NCBI GenBank assembly: GCA_016928155.1
Contig: JAFGLG010000017.1
Location: forward strand, 1 to 64,000
Source: Candidatus Woesearchaeota archaeon
GTDB lineage: Archaea; Nanobdellota; Nanobdellia; Woesearchaeales; JAFGLG01
Length of the DNA: 64,000 bases
Reading direction: 5' to 3'
Position 1 is the first letter of the stretch. Each line of letters begins with the position of its first letter. This document shows, piece by piece, positions 43,402-52,197 of this stretch. The position numbers and the translations under genes are program-made. A model generated the notes under the pieces. It was not told the origin of the DNA. It did no database searches and saw only the letters and a list, made by a program, of their open reading frames with translations.

Positions 43402-45606
43402 ATGATAAAGAACTTCGAGCCAAGGCTCTATCAGCAGACTGTTGTATCAACTTGCGTAGATTACAATACCCTGGTCATCCTACCCACAGGCATGGGCAAG
43501 ACTAACATCTTCCTGATGCTTGCTGCCCATAGATTAAGGAACTACCCTAATTCAAAGATCCTTCTTCTCGGACCGACAAGGCCTCTGATTGACCAGTATC
43601 TTGATGTCTTCAGGACCAATTTTGATATTGCAGAGGATCAGATGGCTATCTTCACTGGTATGATAAGCCCTGAGAAGCGTCAGAAGCTCTGGCAGTCATC
43701 AAAGATAATCTTCTCGACTCCCCAGGGCCTGGAGAATGACCTGATTTCAGGGAAGATCTCTTTGGAGGATGTCTCCTTGATAGGCTTTGATGAGTCCCAT
43801 CGCGCTGTCGGAGATTATTCTTATGTCTTCATTGCAAAGAATTATTACAATAAGGCGAAGTATCCGAGGATCCTCGGCCTGACTGCTTCTCCCGGCCATG
43901 ATCTTGAGAAGATCTCTGAGGTCTGCAGGAATCTTTTCATCGAGGAGATTGAGATCAGGACTGAGGATGATCCCGATGTCAAGCCTTATATCCAGGATGT
44001 CGCCATCTCATGGGTGAAGGTCGAGCTCCCGGATGATTTCAGGCTTATCCAGAAGAATCTGAAGCACTGCTTTGATTCAAAGCTCCAGACAATAAAGGAT
44101 AATGGTTACATAAAGGGATTGAAAAGCACTTTGATGGGCAAGAAGGAGCTTCTTTCCATTATGGGCTCTTTGCATAAGGACATCGCGGGCGGCAATAAGG
44201 ACTTTGATCTCATGCGTGCTGTCTCTCTTCTTGCTGAGGCAATGAAAGTGCAGCATGCTCTTGAGCTTCTTGAGAGCCAGGGCATCACCCCTCTTTTCCA
44301 GTACATGGAGAAGCTGAATAATGATGCGAGGACATCTAATGTCAAGGCAGTGCAGAATCTTGTGAGGGATCTCAATTTCAGGACTGCTTATTATCGTGCG
44401 AGGGAGCTTTTTGAAAAAGGTGTGGAGCATCCCAAGCTTGAGAGGCTCAGGGAGATGGTCAAGAGCGAACTGTCAAAAGGCCAGGATGTGAAGATCATTG
44501 TCTTCAACCAGTTCAGGGACAGCGCCTTGAAGATTGTCAGTGAGCTCAAGAAGATAGATGGGGTGAATCCTGTGCTTTTTGTCGGCCAGATGAAGAAGAA
44601 GGATACAGGGATGAGCCAGAAAGAGCAGCAGGAGGTTTTGGAGAAGTTCAGGGACAATGGCTTCAATGTCCTTGTCGCGACTTCTGTTGCTGAGGAAGGC
44701 CTTGACATCCCTGCTGTTGACACTGTCATTTTTTACGAGCCAGTCCCCTCTGTCATCAGGACGATCCAGAGGAAGGGCAGGACTGGAAGGCAGGAGAAGG
44801 GCAAGGTCTTTGTCCTTATGACAAAAGGCACAAGGGATGAAGGTTATAGATGGAGCGCTCATCATAAGGAGAACAAGATGTACCGCACTTTGCATGAGCT
44901 CAAGACCAGCATGAAGCTCAAGAAGCCCAGGAAAGAGGCTCCTTTGGATGGATTCTTGTCTGAAACCCCCCTGTATGTTTATGCTGACCTGCGTGAGAAG
45001 GGCTCTGGCATCATGAAAGATCTGATTGGCAAGGGTTTCTCTATCCAGCTCAAGAATCTTGAGGTCGGTGATTATGTCTTGTCTTCAAGATGCGCTGTCG
45101 AGATCAAGACTGTGCCTGATTTTGTTGACTCCATTATTGATGGCCGTCTTCTGTCCCAGCTCAAGGAGCTTAAGAAGAATTTTGAGAGGCCTCTTGTCCT
45201 GCTTGTCGGCCAGGAGGATATCTATTCCCAGAGGAAGATACACCCTAATGCTATCAGGGGCATGTTTTCTACTATCGCTTTGTCTTATGGCATCCCCATA
45301 ATGCAGGCAAAGGATTCTCAGGAAGCAGCTTCTCTGCTTGCTATCATGGCAAAGCGCGAGCAGGAGCAGACATCCAAGGATTTCAATCCTCATGGCTCTA
45401 GGAAGCCCATGTCTCAGAAGGAATTGCAGGAATATATTGTATCATCCTTGCCTGGCGTCGGCTCAGGTCTCGCTAAACCTTTGCTTGAGCATTTTGGAAG
45501 CGTGAAGAAGGTCATGGATGCATCAGAGGAGAGACTGCAGAAAGTCGATAAGATCGGTCCGAATAAGGCTAAGGAGATAAGAAGTATCCTTGATGAGGAT
45601 TATTGA
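43402..45606 (+). CDS. hef: Hef helicase-nuclease for forked DNA
   Basis: The 734-residue protein has the FANCM-like helicase (Walker A PTGMGKT 28-34, DESH 130-133, then VATSVAEEGLDIP and QRKGRTGRQ). The XPF-type nuclease domain (about 540-660) has VGDYVLSSRCAVEIKTVPDF, and a C-terminal (HhH)2 pair (LPGVGSGLAKPLLEHFGSV, VDKIGPNKAKEIRSIL) binds DNA. Archaeal Hef acts on stalled forks with PCNA. In the nuclease signature ERK reads EIK (Arg to Ile), so cleavage may be weaker. The last 40 bp are repeated at 46787-46826 and are decayed again at 50890-50945. A TATA box (TATTTAAAT) is 25 bp upstream, giving a leaderless start. Confidence 0.95.
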   Translation: MIKNFEPRLYQQTVVSTCVDYNTLVILPTGMGKTNIFLMLAAHRLRNYPNSKILLLGPTRPLIDQYLDVFRTNFDIAEDQMAIFTGMISPEKRQKLWQSSKIIFSTPQGLENDLISGKISLEDVSLIGFDESHRAVGDYSYVFIAKNYYNKAKYPRILGLTASPGHDLEKISEVCRNLFIEEIEIRTEDDPDVKPYIQDVAISWVKVELPDDFRLIQKNLKHCFDSKLQTIKDNGYIKGLKSTLMGKKELLSIMGSLHKDIAGGNKDFDLMRAVSLLAEAMKVQHALELLESQGITPLFQYMEKLNNDARTSNVKAVQNLVRDLNFRTAYYRARELFEKGVEHPKLERLREMVKSELSKGQDVKIIVFNQFRDSALKIVSELKKIDGVNPVLFVGQMKKKDTGMSQKEQQEVLEKFRDNGFNVLVATSVAEEGLDIPAVDTVIFYEPVPSVIRTIQRKGRTGRQEKGKVFVLMTKGTRDEGYRWSAHHKENKMYRTLHELKTSMKLKKPRKEAPLDGFLSETPLYVYADLREKGSGIMKDLIGKGFSIQLKNLEVGDYVLSSRCAVEIKTVPDFVDSIIDGRLLSQLKELKKNFERPLVLLVGQEDIYSQRKIHPNAIRGMFSTIALSYGIPIMQAKDSQEAASLLAIMAKREQEQTSKDFNPHGSRKPMSQKELQEYIVSSLPGVGSGLAKPLLEHFGSVKKVMDASEERLQKVDKIGPNKAKEIRSILDEDY
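45565..45604 (+). repeat. hef: 40-bp direct repeat, left copy (hef 3' end)
   Basis: This stretch, coding for the last 13 residues of Hef, is identical to 46787-46826. It starts AAGGCTAAGGAGATAAGAAG and ends two bases before the stop. The two copies bracket the second MNT-HEPN pair, as attachment sites do. Confidence 0.8.
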
Positions 45607-45608
45607 GA

Positions 45609-46109
45609 TTACTCTTCCATGATTACCTTGGTCTTGTCCAGGATTTTTTTTGCTGTATTGAGCAGGTCTGCATATTCTCCGTTTTCCAGTGTTGTTTTTG
45701 TGTTGTATTGATACTTTTCCCTCAGGCTGATTGCTGTTGTTTCATGTGCATTGATGAGTGCCACTTTTTGTATATCCTCCTTATTTAGGTTTATTTTCTT
45801 GTCATCGATCAATGACTCGATCAGGGAGAATGTGCATTCCTGGTTCCTGCTTTCGAATCCCTCTTTTAAGAGTATTGACAAGAAACAATGGTATATTGTG
45901 TAGAAAAGGCTGATTGAGCACCAGTCTGTGAATCCTCCTTTGTTTAGGTATAATGTGGCTTTCAGGTTGTGTTCTGCCTTGGTCATGTGTTCTTTGGCTC
46001 TCGTCAGGCTTGGCTCTGTCCTGACAATGCCCCTGTGTTTGTGCCCTTTCTCAAGCTCTTTCTGCGCTTTGTTGAGGCACCATCTTAGTTTATTCTTTGC
46101 GTGACTCAT
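45609..46109 (-). CDS. HEPN-domain protein of the second MNT-HEPN pair
   Basis: The 166-residue protein has the helical HEPN pattern (HMTKAEHNLKATLYLNKGGF, FTDWCSISLFYTIYHCFLSI), common to PF05168-like members. A clear R-x4-6-H motif is not seen; the C-terminal LREKYQYN matches the R-x-Y variant of this branch. It could be a non-nuclease partner or a toxin with a different active site. The start overlaps the end of the MNT gene by 20 bp, and the stop is two bases from the end of hef. The module lies between two copies of the hef tail. Confidence 0.72.
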   Translation of the reverse strand: MSHAKNKLRWCLNKAQKELEKGHKHRGIVRTEPSLTRAKEHMTKAEHNLKATLYLNKGGFTDWCSISLFYTIYHCFLSILLKEGFESRNQECTFSLIESLIDDKKINLNKEDIQKVALINAHETTAISLREKYQYNTKTTLENGEYADLLNTAKKILDKTKVIMEE

Positions 46110-46680
46110 GGTAAACCCTGATGAATTGGTCCTCGCCAGTCACAAGGATGCCCTTGATGGCATCTAATATTGGCTTGTGTTCCTTTTTAACATTTTCCTG
46201 GATTTCTCCGGAAGTTTGGTACAAAGGATGGATTTTTTTCGGGTTTACCTTATTTATCTCATTGACTTCTTTTTGCAGCCTCCTGAATCTCCTCTTGTCA
46301 GTTATCAGGAGCGCATCGATATCATTCGGGTCTGGTTTCCTGAGCACTGATCCGAACAGGATGATGATGTCGGCATTTCTTATTTTTCTGAGCTCTGTTA
46401 TCCATCTCCTTATCCTCGGAGGTGCGTGCAGCGCCTCTCTTGACAGCATCAGGGAAACATATCTTTTGGCATATTCTGCATTGCTTATCCTGTAGATTGT
46501 CGCCTGCCCTATCTTGCTTGATTTCAGGACACCCTCTTTTTCCAGTCTTTTCAGTATCTTCAGTGCTCCCATTGGTGTTATATTGGCTTTCTTGGATATG
46601 CTGTTCGCATTGTAATGCCTCTCCGGGCTCTTGGCTATTGTCAGTACAATCTCCATCTCTGCTGCTGTTATGTCTCTCAT
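46090..46680 (-). CDS. MNT-type nucleotidyltransferase with wHTH, second pair
   Basis: The 196-residue protein starts with a winged helix (MRDITAAEMEIVLTI, then NANSISKKANITPMGALKIL). The nucleotidyltransferase core IIILFGSVLRKPDPNDIDAL follows, with the GS-x10-D-x-D signature. ATG at 46680 is chosen over a longer upstream frame because a strong 18-bp palindrome with TATA character (46691-46708) immediately precedes it. That palindrome is probably its operator, giving autorepression of the pair. The protein may AMPylate the HEPN partner. Confidence 0.78.
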   Translation of the reverse strand: MRDITAAEMEIVLTIAKSPERHYNANSISKKANITPMGALKILKRLEKEGVLKSSKIGQATIYRISNAEYAKRYVSLMLSREALHAPPRIRRWITELRKIRNADIIILFGSVLRKPDPNDIDALLITDKRRFRRLQKEVNEINKVNPKKIHPLYQTSGEIQENVKKEHKPILDAIKGILVTGEDQFIRVYHESRKE

Positions 46681-46681
46681 A

Positions 46682-46719
46682 TAAACATCAAGTTTATATA
46701 TATAAACTGATAGTTTATA
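46682..46719. promoter_or_regulatory. palindromic operator and TATA box of the MNT-HEPN pair
   Basis: AGTTTATATATATAAACT (46691-46708) is a perfect 18-bp palindrome. ATAAAC upstream (46681-46686) and AGTTTAT downstream (46712-46718) repeat the half-site, giving four half-sites. It overlaps the TATA region and stands just before the MNT ATG, so binding would block the promoter. Confidence 0.65.
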
Positions 46720-46755
46720 AAGCTTCTGTTTAGGACAGCTGGGCCATATGGGGAT

Positions 46756-46829
46756 TCCCCAGAAAACCGTGGGTATCAGCCCTAACAAGGCTAAGGAGAT
46801 AAGAAGTATCCTTGATGAGGATTATTAGG
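46756..46829 (+). pseudogene. hef: duplicated 3' end of hef (tail copy 2)
   Basis: The frame reads QKTVGISPNKAKEIRSILDE then DY and stop, like the Hef end (VDKIGPNKAKEIRSILDEDY). The last 40 bp are identical to hef, while the upstream part is diverged. This is what site-specific insertion into the 3' end of a gene leaves behind. It lies next to the stop of the LysM gene on the other strand. Confidence 0.8.
46787..46826 (+). repeat. 40-bp direct repeat, right copy
   Basis: Identical to 45565-45604 (hef 3' end). The distance between the two copies is 1222 bp and covers exactly the MNT-HEPN module. Confidence 0.8.
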
Positions 46830-49581
46830 CTGTACCGCCATTTCCTGGCGGGTATGGGTACGAATCAACATACTCAGGTGGTGGCGGGGGGGTTGGAGGC
46901 CTCAATTGAAGGAATGAATAAGGATATCCTGTGAGCACTCTATTCCTATAATATTCTTGATACCAATCCCTCATGTTTTGCATGATCTGGTTAGATTGTT
47001 CAGATGAGACACCATATACATAGAAACCTCTTGATACAGGAGTTGTTACCCCATATTTTTCCTCTAGCTTGTCATGCACAAATTGGTTTGCATCTGCTGA
47101 GCAGAAATCGCAATCTCCGATTGAGAAATGAGTGTTTAGTCTTTGTTCTGCATTTCTTATTGATTTGTCTCCCACTAGTCCTTTATTGGTTATTGTAGGT
47201 TCATCATATGAGAACATTGGCCCCATTGCATCATCAAGTCTTTGCTCGAAATCATCGCCGAAATCATATTGTGATTGCCACTGTGACTCCCATAATGATT
47301 GATCCCATATTAATTCAGGTGCAAAAGGGTCAGCTCGCTGCTGTCTCATTTCTGCAAAATATTCATCAATTGAATCAGAAACATCTCTCAGTCTTAGTGG
47401 CTCATCTACTATCGTGGTCTCAAATCCTAATTGAAGATTTTCTGCTAATGCATCAGACCTGAAGAGTGAAGATGGTGATCTGTCTCCAATGGCGCAGAAT
47501 AGGCTGGATGACCCGCAGTCCTGGAATGGCTCAAAATCTGCGAGGAACTCCTCTGAGTGATGTGCATCAGTCACAAATGTAGGCTCTGTGTCAAGTAGGT
47601 CTAGGTTCCCGATGTCGAATGTTGTGGTATGCCTTATTTCCTCTCTTTGTCTTTCATTGATGGCTTGCATTTGCGAGGTTGAGATCGTGCTCATCTGAAT
47701 CCTCCCCCCCGCACCAGCCGAGTACTGTCTAACTTCTGTTGCTGTCCCGGGGTTTATAAATATCTGCTCTCCTGCAAAGATAAGGTCTCCTCCTCTATCG
47801 CTTCTCTCCTGGATATTAGGATTCATTCTGACAAGGTCCTGCCATGTCACTGTTTGTCCTGTTTGCATGCTTAGATCTTGTGCAATGTGTGATAATGTGT
47901 CCCCTGATTTGACATCGTAAGTCCCGACTGCCACATCAAATGATCTTGATGGCCTGTGTGAAACAGCTGGGGCTTCAGGATCAGGTTGAGGTGGTGTGTT
48001 TGTTGCCACCTGTTGAGGAGTTTCTACTGGCCCTAGTTGTATCACGGGCCCGTATGGTTCTGTATAGGCTAAGAACTGTTCACTGGCGCTGTATCCTCCA
48101 AAACCCATTAGACCCGCCAGTGTCGGATCTACACCTGAACCAATCAACATACTGCCCAGAGGATCATTGAAATCAAATACTTGTTGGCCTTCTGCTATCT
48201 GAATTGAATATACCCCATCTCCCATATTGCCTGTTATGGGCTGTATTGAAATTATGGGCCCATCATTTCTAGGTACAGTATTGAGATAGACTTGAGTACC
48301 ATCACTTAATCCTGTTGGGGATGATCCGAAAGTCAATGTTATCGGATCAGATGAATGGCTTTGTGTGAGTATTGTTTGAGGTTGCTGGACTCCTAACTGT
48401 TGTATCCTGAGATCTGTTCCTTCTTCTGCCCTTACAAGCCCTTGTCCATCAACCCAGGTGTATGATGCCTGTCCGGTTGCATGCACCCCCGCCAGCATTC
48501 CGTGTGTTCTAGGGAATGTGAGATCTGCTGCCCCATTCATATCCGTATATGTTTTCCCAGTGGTTGCATCTAAAATCAGGACAGGTTGCTGCGTTGTCTC
48601 CATCCTTATCTCAACACTATTCTCATCGACAACTCTCACAGGTCCTAAGAGTCTTGTTGTATCTCCTAGGGTTATGACTTGTATTGACTCTGAATCATCT
48701 GCCAGAAGCAAATGGCTGTTGCTTGAAGTCCTGATATCTGAGTCATCACCTATTGAATATACTTGAAGATTATAATCATTGTCATTCTCTTTTACATAAG
48801 TCGCTCTTGGTGTGATGCCCCTATCATTTGGGAGTCTTATCTCATGATCATCTATTGTGTATCTTCCTTCAGTGCCAACTGCACCACCATAATATAACTC
48901 AACTCCAAGATTACCTTGATCATCTCCTGATCTGATATAAGTCTGCTGCATTGGTCCGACGATTGTGATTGTCTCAGAACTGTCAGAGGAGCTTACTACA
49001 ACTGTGTTCCCTGTTGCATCTGTGGTAAATGTTGTCTCTGTATCAGCTTGAAGGATAAGATCATTGCTCATCTTTACTTGATTATGCTGTGCATCATATC
49101 CTTCAACAGTTGATCCGGGTCCGCCCCCTTTCACAGTGATGGGATTCTGTTGGTTTTGTGCGTTTCCACCTGTTATTGTAAATCCGCCACCATCACCACT
49201 AACAGCCTCAACTGATGATGCCTGTCCTATAGCAGATAATGGGAGAGGAGTCCCACCAGCTGTGTTTGTCAATGTTGTTCCTGATATTGATATTCCTGGA
49301 CCGCTCTTTATCTGTGTGCTACCATAGGTTGCATCTGAATTAAGGATAACTGTGTAGCTTCCTGTGTTCATATTAGAAAGGTCTACGCTTCCTCTAGTTA
49401 TTGTTATTGTATTGCCTGATTTTATTGCCTGTACCCCTTGAGAACTGATTCCGGTAAAATCTTGAAGTTGGTCATCAGAAAGTGTCTCCTCTTCATCATC
49501 TCCTGTCCCTTCTTCTGTTGGCTGAGCAGCAACATTTATGACAATCAAGAGCAATACTAGAAGGACAATGATTTTCTTCAT
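46825..49581 (-). CDS. exported LysM-domain surface protein 1
   Basis: The 918-residue protein has a signal peptide (MKKIIVLLVLLLIVINVAAQ) and a long beta-rich Ser/Thr region (about 30-520) with repeated strands as in beta-helix proteins. One LysM domain follows (about 552-612: TYDVKSGDTLSHIAQDLS, then VRMNPNIQERSD), and then a Pro-rich C-terminus ending LRPPTPPPPPEYVDS. LysM binds N-acetylglucosamine polymers such as peptidoglycan or chitin, so this could attach to other cells' walls or glycans. It overlaps the pilin-like gene upstream (ATGA), and is a paralogue of the gene at 52198. No transmembrane anchor is seen. Confidence 0.8.
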   Translation of the reverse strand: MKKIIVLLVLLLIVINVAAQPTEEGTGDDEEETLSDDQLQDFTGISSQGVQAIKSGNTITITRGSVDLSNMNTGSYTVILNSDATYGSTQIKSGPGISISGTTLTNTAGGTPLPLSAIGQASSVEAVSGDGGGFTITGGNAQNQQNPITVKGGGPGSTVEGYDAQHNQVKMSNDLILQADTETTFTTDATGNTVVVSSSDSSETITIVGPMQQTYIRSGDDQGNLGVELYYGGAVGTEGRYTIDDHEIRLPNDRGITPRATYVKENDNDYNLQVYSIGDDSDIRTSSNSHLLLADDSESIQVITLGDTTRLLGPVRVVDENSVEIRMETTQQPVLILDATTGKTYTDMNGAADLTFPRTHGMLAGVHATGQASYTWVDGQGLVRAEEGTDLRIQQLGVQQPQTILTQSHSSDPITLTFGSSPTGLSDGTQVYLNTVPRNDGPIISIQPITGNMGDGVYSIQIAEGQQVFDFNDPLGSMLIGSGVDPTLAGLMGFGGYSASEQFLAYTEPYGPVIQLGPVETPQQVATNTPPQPDPEAPAVSHRPSRSFDVAVGTYDVKSGDTLSHIAQDLSMQTGQTVTWQDLVRMNPNIQERSDRGGDLIFAGEQIFINPGTATEVRQYSAGAGGRIQMSTISTSQMQAINERQREEIRHTTTFDIGNLDLLDTEPTFVTDAHHSEEFLADFEPFQDCGSSSLFCAIGDRSPSSLFRSDALAENLQLGFETTIVDEPLRLRDVSDSIDEYFAEMRQQRADPFAPELIWDQSLWESQWQSQYDFGDDFEQRLDDAMGPMFSYDEPTITNKGLVGDKSIRNAEQRLNTHFSIGDCDFCSADANQFVHDKLEEKYGVTTPVSRGFYVYGVSSEQSNQIMQNMRDWYQEYYRNRVLTGYPYSFLQLRPPTPPPPPEYVDSYPYPPGNGGTA

Positions 49582-50603
49582 GGTTTCACCGTGAATGTGA
49601 TGACTTTCCAGCCTGTCATGTTCTTTTCATCTGTGGCGCTGATGTTTGTCTCGAATGAACCTATCTCACTTGGTGTGAAGCTTATTATCCCTGTGTATTT
49701 TGCAATAGGCACTTTCGGATTGCTTGATTTGAATATCATATAATCATCTTCTGGGTCATATGCCTCGACCTTGTGATAGAATGATTCATTCACTTCAGCT
49801 TCTAGGTCAGCAACTTGCACTATTGGGGCATGATTCTCAATGTCATATGATGCTGCAAATAGGAAGACATAGGGAACTTCATTTATGCTCACTGTCTCAG
49901 GATCTTGGATTATATAGACAACTGAATCTTCATAGGAGATTGTATCTATCTGTAGGTTCAGGTCTGATGATACTTCAAGCAGTGTGCTTGTTGGTATTAG
50001 TCTGGGATATTTCACTATTGAGTCAGTTATTCTCTCAGAGGCTTTAAGGATAGTCATCATTCTTGATGGCCTCGAATATTGGAATTCTGTGAAAGTCTTA
50101 ACTTTTTCACCTTGCTTCACTTCAAAGGGGAATTCCACTTTGAATACGACTGTCTCATCGCTGAATTTAACATCAGTTGCATATCTCAAATTGTCGAATT
50201 GGTATCCTTGGAACCTATATGTCTTGAAGTCATTGAGACAATACTGGAGAGCTTCATCGACATAGTCTTCTAATTCTATCTCTAAGCTGTTCTCTGTGTG
50301 CACTGATTTTGCACCTTTGTAATAGAAATATGGCACTGGTGAATATATTGTTTCCAAATGAAGTGGGGGTATATGGTGGTATCCTCCTTTGAGCCCAAGA
50401 TGAAAATATCCTATCTCTGCAACATCATCGACGCATTTCTGCGTGGACATCCTTATCTGCTCGAAGTCGGTTATACTCGCCTGTTCTACTGCCATCTCCA
50501 TTTCTCCCTTGTTTCTTAGGGATGACATGTAGATTATGAGGCTTATGATCATTATGAGCACTATGCCGAGAACTATGAATACTGTGACCTGCCCTCTTTT
50601 CAT
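49578..50603 (-). CDS. pilin-like membrane protein with C-terminal Ig-like domain, cassette 1
   Basis: The 341-residue protein begins with MKRGQVTVFIVLGIVLIMII, a short basic lead and hydrophobic helix like archaeal type IV pilin-like anchors. A globular middle part with QKCVDDVAEIGYFHLGLKGG and a C-terminal cadherin/Ig-like domain (YHKVEAYDPEDDYMIFKSSN, IISFTPSEIGSFETNISATD) face outside. Its stop overlaps the LysM start, so the two are co-translated and probably form one surface complex. It is a diverged paralogue of 54792-55817 with almost identical upstream DNA. Confidence 0.78.
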   Translation of the reverse strand: MKRGQVTVFIVLGIVLIMIISLIIYMSSLRNKGEMEMAVEQASITDFEQIRMSTQKCVDDVAEIGYFHLGLKGGYHHIPPLHLETIYSPVPYFYYKGAKSVHTENSLEIELEDYVDEALQYCLNDFKTYRFQGYQFDNLRYATDVKFSDETVVFKVEFPFEVKQGEKVKTFTEFQYSRPSRMMTILKASERITDSIVKYPRLIPTSTLLEVSSDLNLQIDTISYEDSVVYIIQDPETVSINEVPYVFLFAASYDIENHAPIVQVADLEAEVNESFYHKVEAYDPEDDYMIFKSSNPKVPIAKYTGIISFTPSEIGSFETNISATDEKNMTGWKVITFTVKP

Positions 50604-50667
50604 CAGATATGCTAATCAGAAATGTATTTATAAATTTTATGTAATATCATATATTAATAGCCATCAT
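50561..50667 (-). repeat. 107-bp duplicated promoter/start region, copy 1
   Basis: Matches 55775-55881 with one mismatch; the 64 bp upstream of the ATG are identical. It includes the TATA box (ATTTATAAATAC, minus strand) and the first 14 codons. The genes behind it have diverged strongly, so the promoter is either recently exchanged or under selection. Confidence 0.85.
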
Positions 50668-50889
50668 CCTGCCCTGCTTGTTCCGGTTTCTTCTGCCAGA
50701 TAAGTGATTGTCGGCTTGATTGCAGTTTCTTTCAGGAGTATCCTCAGATTTTTGCTGTTGTCATCATCTGATGCCCGTATTCTTGCTATTTCCAAATCAT
50801 TAACAACTATTAACATATAGTTAACAGCATTATTTAAAGGTTTTGGTTGCCTTGACATGATGCCGCAGGATGCCATGCGGCAGGCTTCA

Positions 50890-50945
50890 GAAGATAGATA
50901 AGATAGGGTCAATAAAAGCCAAAGAGATCAGAAAGATCCCTGACT
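50890..50945 (+). pseudogene. hef: older hef 3'-end remnant (tail copy 3)
   Basis: The frame reads RLQKIDKIGSIKAKEIRKIP then D and stop, against RLQKVDKIGPNKAKEIRSIL in Hef. DNA identity is about 75 percent. It lies at the 3' edge of the gene at 50928 on the other strand and bounds the first LysM cassette, so it marks an older insertion or recombination event. Confidence 0.65.
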
Positions 50946-52040
50946 GAGGTTATTAGACATGATCTGATTCACTTGAGAGATTTTTAATAGCAGGTTGCTC
51001 ATGGTTTCTTGGTACTCATATGATGCTGTTTGTTCTCCCGGCTTATTCTTTAGATGGTTAAATGCATATGAAAGGTTACTGAGCATCTCATGGCAGAACA
51101 TCATCTGCTGATCCCTGTCTCCCCACTCTTTAATATAATTTATTGGGTGCGAGAGGACCCCTATTGCATGGTTGGGATTTTGGCTAATATTCTGAAGTGC
51201 TTTGTCTGATTCTTCTTGGTAGATCTGCAGTCCTTCTTTTATGTCAATATCTCTTACTGGAGAGCTTGTTCTTGACAGGTTCTTGTTCATGGATAAGGAT
51301 TTTCTGTAGTATTGTGGCGCGATTGATATGAGATTATTGTTTTGATATGCTCTTTGGAGCAGTGTGTATGGTTTTTCCGGATTTCTGAAATGCCCTGTCT
51401 CGCATAGGTGGCTGATCTCGTCAGTTATCTGGTCCATCATCTCTTGTTCTGTGTGATTCATTGTGTATGTTGCGAACCTGTCCAGGAAATTTGCTGTACG
51501 GTCTGCGCCAAGCGAATCTACAAAGAGCTTTGTCAGCTCAGCCATGTCTATCCGGTTCTTGTGCAGGCCTTCCATTAGTATTTCACTGGATTCATATCCC
51601 CTGCCGGTTGCATAGACCTCAGTGAAGTCAAACGCATTTTTTTGTTTTGCCAGCTCAAGGTAGTGCTGTACTGCCTCTCTCCACTCTCCTTTTTCGAACA
51701 TGTCTTGCATAGAGTAGCTGAATTCTTCTTTGTCCTGTTCTGTCATCTCGCCAAATTCATTGAAGTGGTATATCATGGCATCCAGGCCATGATTTTGATT
51801 GGTTTTTTTGGGGATTGGTTGCGCTGGCTGTCTCTCTTCTGTCGGTTCTGTTTTTTCTGGAGGTTCTTCATGATGATCCAACAGAGAATAAGAGATTGCC
51901 AGTGTTATAAGGGATGCCACTGCGATAGGTATGCTTAATCTTGTCCTGCCTGCTTGTTTTTCAATCTTAAGGATGTTCTCCAGCTCAGGCTGGCCTGCAT
52001 ATCTTTCTTTGAGATCCTTGAAATACTCACTTTTATCCAT
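50928..52040 (-). CDS. hypothetical protein with one membrane helix
   Basis: The 370-residue product has a cytoplasmic start (about 1-32), one membrane helix (LSIPIAVASLITLAISYSLL, about 34-53), a Pro/Glu linker and a long helical region (about 100-370, with HYLELAKQKNAF-like repeats) that may be TPR-like. I recognise no family. It lies between the two LysM cassettes on the same strand and might belong to the surface machinery as a bitopic scaffold. Its 3' end overlaps the third hef-tail remnant. Confidence 0.65.
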   Translation of the reverse strand: MDKSEYFKDLKERYAGQPELENILKIEKQAGRTRLSIPIAVASLITLAISYSLLDHHEEPPEKTEPTEERQPAQPIPKKTNQNHGLDAMIYHFNEFGEMTEQDKEEFSYSMQDMFEKGEWREAVQHYLELAKQKNAFDFTEVYATGRGYESSEILMEGLHKNRIDMAELTKLFVDSLGADRTANFLDRFATYTMNHTEQEMMDQITDEISHLCETGHFRNPEKPYTLLQRAYQNNNLISIAPQYYRKSLSMNKNLSRTSSPVRDIDIKEGLQIYQEESDKALQNISQNPNHAIGVLSHPINYIKEWGDRDQQMMFCHEMLSNLSYAFNHLKNKPGEQTASYEYQETMSNLLLKISQVNQIMSNNLSQGSF

Positions 52041-52197
52041 GTATTATCCTGAATTGTTTCAATATAAAAATTTTATTGTTTTTATCACTATATAATGACA
52101 AAATAAACTATTTACAATATAGAAAATAATTACTTGTGATGCATGACCAGATGGTATGGACAAGGATTTCCATGATAGGATTAAGATGTTCCGATAC

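Noticed and set aside
50664-50912. 82-codon minus frame between the LysM cassette and the hef remnant
   Set aside because: It runs antisense over the hef-tail remnant and promoter DNA and has no family or ribosome site.
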